NCBI GenBank assembly: GCA_023253575.1
Contig: JALRGB010000791.1
Span: 1 to 9,558 of the forward strand
Source: Verrucomicrobiales bacterium
GTDB taxonomy: Bacteria > Verrucomicrobiota > Verrucomicrobiia > Verrucomicrobiales > V1-33
Length of the DNA: 9,558 bases
Direction of reading: 5' to 3'
Part shown: piece by piece, positions 1 through 6,678 of the stretch
Layout of the letters: each line of letters begins with the position of its first letter
Numbering within the stretch: position 1 is the stretch's first letter
Made by a program: the position numbers and the translations under genes
Notes under the pieces: model-generated
Told to the model about the DNA's origin: nothing
Database searches by the model: none
Seen by the model: the letters and a program-made list of their open reading frames with translations, nothing else

Positions 1-1213
1 GAGCGAGACCGCGTAAGACCTGACAACTGCCCACCCGCGGCGCCTGTAAATCTCCCAAGACGTTTTCTTCCGCCACCACCAGCAGCCGGTTCTCCGGCGT
101 GTAATCCAAAAACCGGACCAGCGGATCAAAACCAGGCTGCCCCACCAGCCGCTGCACCTCCGGAAGATCAGTCAGCGCCTCCCCTCGCCCCAGCACCACC
201 AACTTCACCCCGTCCGCAATCAAGGCCTTCAAAATATCATGTCGATAAGCAAACGCCCGACGAATGATCTCATTCGCCTTCAACATCGCCTCATCAGTCG
301 CCCCACGCCCAAGGACCGTCATTTCCCGCGCCCACGTAAACTTGGTGTACCACGGATCGATCTTAAACGACGCCGGTGGCGCCCCCACCATCGGAAGCGC
401 CTGCCGCCACTCGTACCGCCACTCCTGATCCGCCCCCAGATTAAACGTCGATCGAATCAATTCATAACTCTCCGGATCGTACGCCTTCAGCTGCTCCCGC
501 GTGCCAATAGGTCCATGATTCCAATTGTTGACGCGGTTGCAGTCGAAATACGACTGACTCAACTCAGCCCAGAATTCCGCCTCGTTGCTCGCCGCATACG
601 TCAGTTTCCATAATCCCTTGTCCAAAGCCGCCCGATACGCCCGCCGCAGCCTCTCCGGCCAGCCGGAATCCATCGACTCCAAAGCGCTGTCAATCGTGTG
701 GCAAAACTCATGCACGGCAATGCTTTCGTCATCATAACGATCGATCGGCTGGCTCAGGAGGTTTTCTTCACCAAAGCTGGTCGGCCGACCGCCGGTTCCC
801 CGCACGCGTTCATTGACGTACGCGGGATTCGGGTGATGCCTATATTCTGGCATGTCCGTATAAACTTGTTCTTTTCCTATAATAATCAAATACATGCCAT
901 TTTTGACCATTGTCTCGAGCACATCCGGTCGACCGGCCAGCATATGAGAAACAATTTCATAGGTGCGGTGCAGCGCTTCGTCTGCGACTTCGGCCGCGGC
1001 CACGACTGGCAGGCCCTGTACATCGACATATTTCTGGTAAAACTGGCGCGCGAGGTCTCGGTCGACTTCATCCACCAGTGGAAAAAACGATGTGGGGGGA
1101 GCGGTGACGGCGGGAGCGGACTGGCTGGTTTCGGCGGCGTGAGTAAGCTGTCCGCGGCCGGAGACCAGCAGTGAGACGGCCATCGCGGCCATGAGGGATG
1201 CACGTGGTTTCAT
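1..1213 (-). CDS. Exported HExxH metallopeptidase-like protein with a degenerate second copy (3' end outside window)
   Basis: The frame is open from ATG 1213 to the window edge (404 codons, no stop), so the C-terminus is missing. Residues 1-27 look like a signal peptide with cleavage near THAA. A first unit (about 58-270) has a helical/alpha-beta lead-in, a GEENLL block at 148-153 and HEFCH at 168-172. Y206 and E213 follow in YAASNEAEFWAE; this Tyr/Glu spacing matches the Tyr and third zinc ligand of anthrax lethal-factor-type (M34-like) gluzincins, so zinc peptidase activity is a reasonable inference. A second unit begins near residue 288 (WYTKF, as FYQKY at 58), keeps TDLPE (348-352, as TDMPE at 119-123) and EENVL (382-386), but has VLRGLA where the first has VHEFCH. 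The start overlaps the stop of the upstream S9 peptidase gene (ATGA), so translation is probably coupled. Substrate unknown. The reading frame is very sure; peptidase activity is inferred from motifs alone. Confidence 0.85.
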   Translation of the reverse strand, partial: MKPRASLMAAMAVSLLVSGRGQLTHAAETSQSAPAVTAPPTSFFPLVDEVDRDLARQFYQKYVDVQGLPVVAAAEVADEALHRTYEIVSHMLAGRPDVLETMVKNGMYLIIIGKEQVYTDMPEYRHHPNPAYVNERVRGTGGRPTSFGEENLLSQPIDRYDDESIAVHEFCHTIDSALESMDSGWPERLRRAYRAALDKGLWKLTYAASNEAEFWAELSQSYFDCNRVNNWNHGPIGTREQLKAYDPESYELIRSTFNLGADQEWRYEWRQALPMVGAPPASFKIDPWYTKFTWAREMTVLGRGATDEAMLKANEIIRRAFAYRHDILKALIADGVKLVVLGRGEALTDLPEVQRLVGQPGFDPLVRFLDYTPENRLLVVAEENVLGDLQAPRVGSCQVLRGLA

Positions 1214-3552
1214 TGTGGTAATGGATCGGTCTGGTTGCGGTCCGGCGGCTCGATTCCCTGTAAATGCCGCACAAAAAAATCGTGCATTCTTCGCTGGCCG
1301 TATTCTCCACCAGCCCCATGTCCGCCGCCCGGCACCACCAGCAAGTCAAAATCTTTGCCGGCTCGGATCAGCGCGTCGGCCAATCGCAGGGTCGATTCCG
1401 GCGGCACATTGTCATCCAACTCGCCCACAATCAGAAACAACCGACCACGCAAGCGGTGCGCATGATCAATATTGGATGACTCGGCATACTGCGGCCCCAC
1501 GGGATATCCCATCCATTGTTCGTTCCACGACGCCTTGTCCATCCGGTTGTCATGACACCCGCAATTAGCCACCGCCACTTTGTAAAACTCTGGATGAAAG
1601 AGTACGGCCCCGGCCGCATTTTGGCCGCCAGCCGAGGTGCCGAAAATACCCACTCGGGTCAAATCAAGCTGCGGATAACGAGCCGCCGCCGCCTTCATCC
1701 ACGCAATCCGGTCGGGAAAACCGCCATCCTTCAAATTGCGCCAGCACACATCATGAAATGCCTTGGAACGATTAGACGTACCCATGCCGTCGATCTGCAC
1801 CACGATAAATCCCAGCCGCGTCAACGCTTCATGCCGCCAGCCAGGACTAAACGTCTTCGGCACAAATGCCCCCTGCGGCCCGGCATAAATGTCCTCGATG
1901 ACCGGATACGTCTTCGCCGGATCAAAATCCGGGGGGCGCACAATAATCCCCCAAATGTCAGTTTGACCATCCCGACCTTTCGCAGAAAAGACCTCGGGTG
2001 CCACCCAGCCGGTCGCCTGCAACCCACCCACATCCGCCTCCTCCAACCGGCAGACCAACGCCCCATCCGCAACCCGCCGCAATTCGTTCACTGGCGGCAA
2101 ATCCACACGGGAATAAGTATCAATGACATACTTCCTGTCCGGCGAGTACTGCAGGCTGTGGTCGCCGTCGCCTTCGGTCAATGCCACCCACCCCGTCCCG
2201 TCAAAATTTACCCGGAAATGATGCACCAAATACGGATCCTGTCCGGGATGGCGCCCGCTCGCACTCAGCCAAATCTGGCGATTGGCTTCATCAATCCACT
2301 CGATCCCGCGCACCACCCACTCCCCCTGCGTAATCTGGCTCACGACACCGCCTTTTTGTGCATCGACCAGATAAAGATGCCGCCAGCCGTCACGCTCGGA
2401 CACGTAGATGGCCTCGTCCGTTTTCTCCATCCAATTCCACCGATCGAGCCGCAGTTCTTCCGTGTGCGTCGTCCAGATAAACGTCTCAGATTTCTCATCG
2501 ATCAGATTCCGTACCGCCCCGGTCGCGACATCAATCTCCACTAACCGTAGACGTTGATGCCCGCGATCAATCTGCTCGTAAAAAAACCGGTCCCCCGCTC
2601 GACTCCAACGCAAGCGCGGTCGCAACCATTCGTGCTCCCATGGATCCACTTCCAGCGGAATCGACCGGCCGGTGGCCACTTCCAAAAGCAGAGGCGTGTA
2701 AATCGGAAATGGATCCCCCGGCAGAGAATACGCGCGGGTCTTCAGAACGGCGCGCCCGCCACCCGCGGGCGAGGATTCAAGCAAATGCACAGGCTGCCTC
2801 TCTACGGGTTTCATACGCCAAACAATCAACGACTTGGAATCAGGCGCCCACTCTGGCAAGACATAAACATACCCTGCGCCGGCCTCCGGCCCCAATGGCA
2901 CTTCCACCGCATCCGGAACAGAGGATTGAAGCCGAATCAGGCCCTCCTGAATCACCGCCGTCCACTGGCCATTCGGCGAGGAAACGGTGACAGGCGCACC
3001 AGCTTCTTCCGCTCCGCGACGGCGCCGGCGGCGCGTTTCGCCCGGTGGTTTTTCCACCGTCTCACCCGCAGCCTCCACCCGGGCCGCTGCCGGCGTGCAC
3101 TCATACGTGGTCAGATGACACTGCCAGTCAGCCTCGCCAACCCGAAATCGCACCGCCGCGGCCCCATCCACAAATTCAATTACCTCAAAAGGAAGATGCG
3201 ACGCGCGCACCGTCACTCCCAACGCCTTGGACAATCCAGCTGCCAGCCTCTCATGGTCAAAGGCGAGCGCCCGCACCCCGTTTTCAGCGTCAACCGCGAT
3301 AAATTCCCGCGCGCCGTCGTCCAGCTCATTGCGATACCAAAACCGCGCCGAGTTGTGGAACCAATGCGGCGAAATCACATGTTTGCGCAACGGACCCGGT
3401 GCCCGACGAGATGTGGCTGGTTCCGTCAAGGACGCCGGACGGGCGTCAGCCGGTGTCGCCGCTCCCGTCGGACCACCCCCAGCCAGCAGCCACATCAATA
3501 GAAATAAAGGCCATCCCGGAAACGGAAAGACGGTGGTCAAAAAGGGACTCAT
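1210..3552 (-). CDS. Exported S9 family serine peptidase (DPP IV/prolyl oligopeptidase type)
   Basis: A 780-residue protein. The start at 3552 is preferred because a hydrophobic signal peptide follows at once (MSPFLTTVFPFPGWPLFLLM, ending near GPTGAA); an in-frame ATG at 3642 would bury it behind 30 residues. The N-terminal part (about 60-510) is a DPPIV_N-like beta-propeller with blade motifs such as SPNGQWTAV, WAPDSKSL and SERDGWRHLYL. The C-terminal alpha/beta-hydrolase domain carries DIYAGPQ (Tyr 556, oxyanion), nucleophile Ser 640 in GTSAGG, Asp 713 in GELDDNVP and His 745 in GGGHGAGG, so the triad is complete. It should cleave peptides, often after proline, outside the cytoplasm. Oddities: the Glu-Glu pair that anchors the free amino terminus in true DPP IV is not seen before WAPDSKSL, and a hexa-arginine run lies at 174-179. 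It is the first gene of an operon with the HExxH protein and is divergent from a peptide transporter. Fold and family are sure; cleavage specificity is not. Confidence 0.93.
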   Translation of the reverse strand: MSPFLTTVFPFPGWPLFLLMWLLAGGGPTGAATPADARPASLTEPATSRRAPGPLRKHVISPHWFHNSARFWYRNELDDGAREFIAVDAENGVRALAFDHERLAAGLSKALGVTVRASHLPFEVIEFVDGAAAVRFRVGEADWQCHLTTYECTPAAARVEAAGETVEKPPGETRRRRRRGAEEAGAPVTVSSPNGQWTAVIQEGLIRLQSSVPDAVEVPLGPEAGAGYVYVLPEWAPDSKSLIVWRMKPVERQPVHLLESSPAGGGRAVLKTRAYSLPGDPFPIYTPLLLEVATGRSIPLEVDPWEHEWLRPRLRWSRAGDRFFYEQIDRGHQRLRLVEIDVATGAVRNLIDEKSETFIWTTHTEELRLDRWNWMEKTDEAIYVSERDGWRHLYLVDAQKGGVVSQITQGEWVVRGIEWIDEANRQIWLSASGRHPGQDPYLVHHFRVNFDGTGWVALTEGDGDHSLQYSPDRKYVIDTYSRVDLPPVNELRRVADGALVCRLEEADVGGLQATGWVAPEVFSAKGRDGQTDIWGIIVRPPDFDPAKTYPVIEDIYAGPQGAFVPKTFSPGWRHEALTRLGFIVVQIDGMGTSNRSKAFHDVCWRNLKDGGFPDRIAWMKAAAARYPQLDLTRVGIFGTSAGGQNAAGAVLFHPEFYKVAVANCGCHDNRMDKASWNEQWMGYPVGPQYAESSNIDHAHRLRGRLFLIVGELDDNVPPESTLRLADALIRAGKDFDLLVVPGGGHGAGGEYGQRRMHDFFVRHLQGIEPPDRNQTDPLPQ

Positions 3553-3600
3553 GATCAATTCTTCGGATCTGCCAGTAGCGGCAGGCTCCATCGAACAGCA

Positions 3601-3610
3601 TGAGCGCTCA
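3601..3610. promoter_or_regulatory. 10-bp perfect palindrome, possible operator
   Basis: TGAGCGCTCA reads identically on both strands and lies about 50 bp upstream of the preferred S9 peptidase start, where a regulator site could sit. A related AGCGCT core occurs at 3897-3902, just before the transporter start. A palindrome of this length can arise by chance in GC-rich DNA, so the regulatory role is only a suggestion. Confidence 0.2.
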
Positions 3611-3780
3611 GACGCCAGCCATTTTGCTCGAATCAGGCCCATCCGTGAAGGATTTGTCGAAACGAGACCCGGTCATCAAAAATGAAAAATCCGGTTTCCC
3701 TATGAGGATTGCGGTGTTGTCCACGCGTACGCACGTGCGGGAGGCTGTCTGGGATTCTCCGCTTCCGACGAAGGCCCGCG

Positions 3781-3810
3781 TAGATTCGGGTAGATTCGCG
3801 CAGATTCGCG
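3781..3810. repeat. Three tandem 10-bp units in intergenic DNA
   Basis: The units TAGATTCGGG, TAGATTCGCG and CAGATTCGCG follow each other directly, each differing by one or two bases. Read on the minus strand they encode the peptide-like string ICANLPESTR. Strings of this kind (ICANL.ESTR) recur, to my recollection, in spurious small ORFs of several bacterial groups, which suggests a dispersed intergenic repeat rather than a gene. The direct repetition is seen; membership of a wider family is inference. Confidence 0.7.
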
Positions 3811-3920
3811 GTGAAGACCGGTGATGGACAAGTGGGAATCCATCGCTAAGTCCCCTCCAGTCGTTTCCTTGATGCGGACCGTTGGGTTTGGTCAGGAGCG
3901 CTGTTTGATGATTTGCCACC

Positions 3921-5396
3921 ATGTCTGCCCTTACTGATCAGCCACTCAACAGCCCGCATCCTCGGGGGATCTACACCCTATATTTTACTGAGATGTGGGA
4001 GCGCATGAGTTATTATGGCATGCGGGCGCTGTTGATTCTTTACATGACGGCCGAGTTAGCCCGCGGCGGACTGGGGCTGGATGATGCGACGGCCGGGGCC
4101 ATCTATGGTTTGTACACTTGTGCGGTATATCTGGTGGCGTTGCCGGGCGGCTGGATTTCAGACCGCCTGATCGGTCCGCAACGGGCCGTCCTCTTCGGCG
4201 GGTGCATCATTGCCCTCGGTCATTTCACGCTCGCGGTGCCTGACACCCGAGCGTTTTTTGCGGGCCTCCTCTTGGTTGTGCTGGGCACCTCGCTGCTGAA
4301 ACCCAATGCCAGCGCGCTGGTGGGCACGCTTTATCCGGAGGGAGGCGCCCGCCGCGATGCTGGCTTCACCTTGTTTTACATGGGGGTCAATCTGGGCGCC
4401 TTCATTGGCCCGATTGTCTGCGGCCTGCTGGGGGAAAAATTGAATTGGCACTATGGATTTGCGGCCTCGGGGGTGGGCATGGTTTTGGGAATTGTGCAAT
4501 ATTGTCTGACGCGGCATCATTTGGGCGAGGCGGGTCTTCACCCTCCGGCGCCCAGCCTCACGCCGGGGCGTGATTGGGGATTGATTGGGGCTGGCCTCGG
4601 AGCTCTCGCCGTAGTCACTGGCCTCGCCTTTGCTGGGGTTATTGTCGTCCGCCCGGTCGCCCTCGCCAAAGGCGCCACGGTCGTCATCGTCGCCGTCGCT
4701 GCCCTCTGGTTTGCGTGGGCTTTTCTTCTCGCTCGGTTGACCACCGTGGAAAAAAAACGTCTGGCCGTCGTCGCCATTCTTTTTCTAGCATCTGCTCTGT
4801 TCTGGTCTGGTTTCGAACAAGTTGGATCTGTGATGAATCTATTTGCCGAGCGCTATACCAACCGTACGGTCCTCGGGTTTGAGGTGCCTGCCGGATGGTT
4901 TCAATCCATCAACGCCCTCTTGATCCTAATGCTGGCCCTACCAGTCTCCGCCATGTGGCTGGGACTGGCCCGCCGCGGCTCACTGCCGTCGCTGGCCGCC
5001 AAATTTGCCGCTGGCCTGCTCTTGCTCGCTGCCGGGTTTGTCGTCATGCACTTTGCGGCCCGCTCCGCCCTCTCCGCCGGCCGGGTCACCGGCCTCTGGC
5101 TGTGCACCACCTACCTGCTGCACACCATCGGTGAATTGTTCCTCAGCCCGGTCGGACTGAGCGCTGTCACCAAGCTGGCCCCCACCCGACTGGCCAGCCA
5201 AACGATGGGCATCTGGTTTCTCGCCACCTCCCTCGGCAACCTGCTGGCCGGACTGCTCGCCAGTGGCATGAGCAGCGAAAATGCCGCGGGCATGCCCGCC
5301 CAGTTCATGCACGTGGCCATCATCGCAGGCAGCGGCGGCCTCATCCTACTCGCCCTCTCTCCCTTCATCCGACGCCTCATCCCCGGCATCCATTAA
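3921..5396 (+). CDS. POT/PTR2-family proton-dependent di-/tripeptide transporter
   Basis: A 491-residue inner-membrane protein of usual POT length with about 12-14 hydrophobic segments. It imports di- and tripeptides with protons. Family residues are present in order: the ExxER motif as E24-M-W-E27-R28 followed by SYYGMR (R35) in the first helix; Lys 127 in LLKPN of the fourth helix; the PTR2 signature FYMGVNLGAFIGP at 152-164; Glu 299 in FWSGFEQ; and Glu 405 in GELFLSPVGLS. These correspond to the proton-coupling and peptide-binding residues of characterised bacterial POT proteins, so the protein should be functional. The ATG at 3921 puts the ExxER motif at the usual distance from the N-terminus; no clear Shine-Dalgarno precedes it. 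The gene stands alone, divergent from the exported peptidase operon, whose products are likely substrates. Which peptides it prefers cannot be told from sequence. Confidence 0.95.
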   Translation: MSALTDQPLNSPHPRGIYTLYFTEMWERMSYYGMRALLILYMTAELARGGLGLDDATAGAIYGLYTCAVYLVALPGGWISDRLIGPQRAVLFGGCIIALGHFTLAVPDTRAFFAGLLLVVLGTSLLKPNASALVGTLYPEGGARRDAGFTLFYMGVNLGAFIGPIVCGLLGEKLNWHYGFAASGVGMVLGIVQYCLTRHHLGEAGLHPPAPSLTPGRDWGLIGAGLGALAVVTGLAFAGVIVVRPVALAKGATVVIVAVAALWFAWAFLLARLTTVEKKRLAVVAILFLASALFWSGFEQVGSVMNLFAERYTNRTVLGFEVPAGWFQSINALLILMLALPVSAMWLGLARRGSLPSLAAKFAAGLLLLAAGFVVMHFAARSALSAGRVTGLWLCTTYLLHTIGELFLSPVGLSAVTKLAPTRLASQTMGIWFLATSLGNLLAGLLASGMSSENAAGMPAQFMHVAIIAGSGGLILLALSPFIRRLIPGIH

Positions 5397-5452
5397 TCCA
5401 GCCCGCTGGCCACCGGAAGCGCACCCCCAGTCGGCGCACTCACCTCCACCAG

Positions 5453-5469
5453 CCGCGCGGACCGCGCGG
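5453..5469 (+). repeat. Duplicated CCGCGCGG, hairpin-capable
   Basis: CCGCGCGG occurs twice, separated by a single A. Each copy is self-complementary and the pair can fold into a CCGCGC/GCGCGG hairpin with a 5-base loop. It is followed by a pyrimidine-rich stretch rather than a clean T-run. It lies 57 bp after the POT transporter stop and 54 bp before the ThuA-domain start, so it could act as a weak terminator between them, but it may equally be a chance GC-rich palindrome. Confidence 0.35.
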
Positions 5470-5486
5470 TTCCCCTTCTCTTCTGC

Positions 5487-5514
5487 TTGGCAGACGGCCG
5501 GGACGAGTCATACT
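5487..5514 (+). promoter_or_regulatory. Possible sigma70-type promoter before the ThuA-domain gene
   Basis: TTGGCA (5487-5492) matches five of six -35 consensus bases; after a 16-bp spacer CATACT (5509-5514) matches four of six -10 bases. Transcription would begin within a few bases of the ATG at 5523, giving a nearly leaderless message, which fits the absence of a Shine-Dalgarno sequence. Matches of this quality occur by chance, so this is tentative. Confidence 0.3.
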
Positions 5515-5522
5515 GTGCGACC

Positions 5523-6524
5523 ATGTACATCCCCCGCCTGCTTTCTCTTGCTGCCGTTGTTATGTTGGGCCTGCCTCTCGCAGCCACCGCCCAAGTCGTC
5601 TACATGCCGAAGGACGGCCCCGGTCAGGGCAAACACGTCGTTCTCCTCGCCGGTGACGAAGAATATCGTTCAGAAGAAGGTCTGCCCATGCTGGGCAAGC
5701 TGCTCTCACAACGCCACGGCTTCAAAGCCACGGTGGTTTTCCCCATTGATCCCAAAACCGGAGAGATTGACCCCAACAATCAAACCAATCTTCCCGGCAT
5801 GGAAGCCCTCAAGGATGCAGACTGTGTGGTTATGCTCTGGCGTTTCCGGAATCCGGCCGCCGCTGACTTGAAGCACTTTGCCGATTATTTTGCCGCTGGC
5901 AAACCCGTCATCGGTCTGCGCACGTCCACCCATGCCTTCAACATCAAAGAAGCCGACAGCCCGTTCGCCAAGTGGGACTGGCAGGCCCCAGCCCCATGGA
6001 CCGGCGGCTTCGGCCAACACGTTCTCGGCGAAACATGGATCAGCCACCATGGTGATCACGGCTCTGAATCGACCCGCGGTCTGATCGCTCCCGGAGCGGA
6101 GAAAAATCCGCTGCTGCAAGGCGTGACCGACGTCTGGGGCCCGACCGACGTCTATGGCATCAAAAACCTTCCGTCCGATGCCACCGTCCTTCTCCTCGGT
6201 CAGGTCATCGCCGGCATGAAACCAACCGACCCACCCGTCAAAGGCCCGAAAAACAACCCGATGATGCCGGTCGCTTGGACCCGTGAATTCAAAAATGAAT
6301 CAGGCAAAACCAACCAAATCTTCAACACCACCCTCGGTGCCGCTACCGATTTGGAAAGTGCCGGGCTCCGGCGCCTGCTCGTCAATGCCGTCTACAAAAT
6401 GACCGGATTGAATGTGCCCGCTCAAGCCGATGTCACCCCAGTCGGAGAATTCAAACCAACCGAGTTCGGGTTCAACAAGTTCATCAAAGGCGTTAAACCC
6501 GAAGCACACGCGCTCAAAGAATAA
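5523..6524 (+). CDS. Exported ThuA-domain protein
   Basis: A 333-residue protein. The ATG at 5523 is chosen because a signal peptide follows directly (MYIPRLLSLAAVVMLGLPLA, cleavage after ATA at 21-23); a TTG 36 bp upstream would add 12 unrelated residues. The mature protein begins with a beta strand and loop (KHVVLLAGDEEYRSEEG, 37-53), followed by MLGKLL and a hydrophobic strand CVVMLWRF (101-108), then GLRTSTHAF (131-139) and the long motif GFGQHVLGETWISHHGDHG (162-180), all characteristic of the ThuA-like family (PF06283), which has a class I glutamine-amidotransferase-like fold. Family members have been linked to trehalose and other disaccharide use, in particular handling of oxidised (3-keto) sugars, but the reaction of secreted forms like this one is not settled. 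The gene lies between the peptide transporter and purF and shows no operon partner. Family call is firm, substrate unknown. Confidence 0.9.
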   Translation: MYIPRLLSLAAVVMLGLPLAATAQVVYMPKDGPGQGKHVVLLAGDEEYRSEEGLPMLGKLLSQRHGFKATVVFPIDPKTGEIDPNNQTNLPGMEALKDADCVVMLWRFRNPAAADLKHFADYFAAGKPVIGLRTSTHAFNIKEADSPFAKWDWQAPAPWTGGFGQHVLGETWISHHGDHGSESTRGLIAPGAEKNPLLQGVTDVWGPTDVYGIKNLPSDATVLLLGQVIAGMKPTDPPVKGPKNNPMMPVAWTREFKNESGKTNQIFNTTLGAATDLESAGLRRLLVNAVYKMTGLNVPAQADVTPVGEFKPTEFGFNKFIKGVKPEAHALKE

Positions 6525-6547
6525 CGGCGAGCGCCCGCCAGTTCCAC

Positions 6548-6573
6548 GCCGGCGGTCCCATCCCCCCGGCTTT
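6548..6573 (+). terminator. Weak terminator-like hairpin after the ThuA-domain gene
   Basis: GCCGG (6548-6552) can pair with CCGGC (6566-6570) around a 13-base loop, followed by only TTT. It lies 23 bp past the stop codon, in the right place for a terminator, but the stem is short and the T-run minimal. Confidence 0.22.
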
Positions 6574-6623
6574 CGCCCTGCTCCCTCCCCAGGCCAAAAT
6601 GAATGGCCGACCAACCCGCGGTG

Positions 6624-6659
6624 GCCCACATGAGCCACATGAGCCACATGAGCCACATG
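6624..6659. repeat. Four tandem 9-bp units between convergent genes
   Basis: GCCCACATG is followed by three exact copies of AGCCACATG with no spacing. The array is 36 bp long and sits only 19 bp beyond the purF stop, in the gap between the convergent ThuA-domain and purF genes. Each unit contains CATG, and the first units can form a small GTGGC/GCCAC hairpin. It is not in any supported gene. Copy number may vary between strains, as for other short tandem repeats. Confidence 0.85.
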
Positions 6660-6678
6660 GCCCCGGGAGCCGTCTAGC

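Larger units (their letters stand above)
3553..3920. other. Divergent intergenic region between S9 peptidase and POT transporter genes
   Basis: This 368-bp stretch must hold the control signals of both the leftward peptidase operon and the rightward transporter gene. It contains a perfect 10-bp palindrome at 3601-3610 and three tandem 10-bp units at 3781-3810. I found no convincing -35/-10 pair for either gene and no strong Shine-Dalgarno before either start. Short reading frames crossing it are rich in Arg, Ser and Thr and show no family resemblance, so no gene is called here. Confidence 0.6.

Noticed and set aside
239..1174. Plus-strand open frames opposite the HExxH metallopeptidase-like gene
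   Set aside because: Composition is skewed and no family is recognisable, while the minus strand reads through continuously with clear motifs.
1516..3501. Two long plus-strand open frames (about 340 and 315 codons) opposite the S9 peptidase gene
   Set aside because: They are Arg/Pro/His-rich with no recognisable domain and lie wholly antisense to a gene with an intact catalytic triad; typical shadows in GC-rich DNA.
3643..3720. Promoter for the S9 operon in the AT-richer stretch
   Set aside because: No -35/-10 pair with proper spacing could be chosen with any confidence.
3608..3922. Minus-strand frame of about 104 codons in the divergent intergenic region
   Set aside because: It includes the tandem-repeat string ICANLPESTR and overlaps the likely promoters; it looks like non-coding repeat DNA.
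3914..3923. CCACCATG before the POT gene as a eukaryote-like start context
   Set aside because: The genes are clearly bacterial and the match is short enough to be chance.
6624..6659. CRISPR-like array
   Set aside because: Units are 9 bp and directly adjacent with no spacers, and no cas gene is present.
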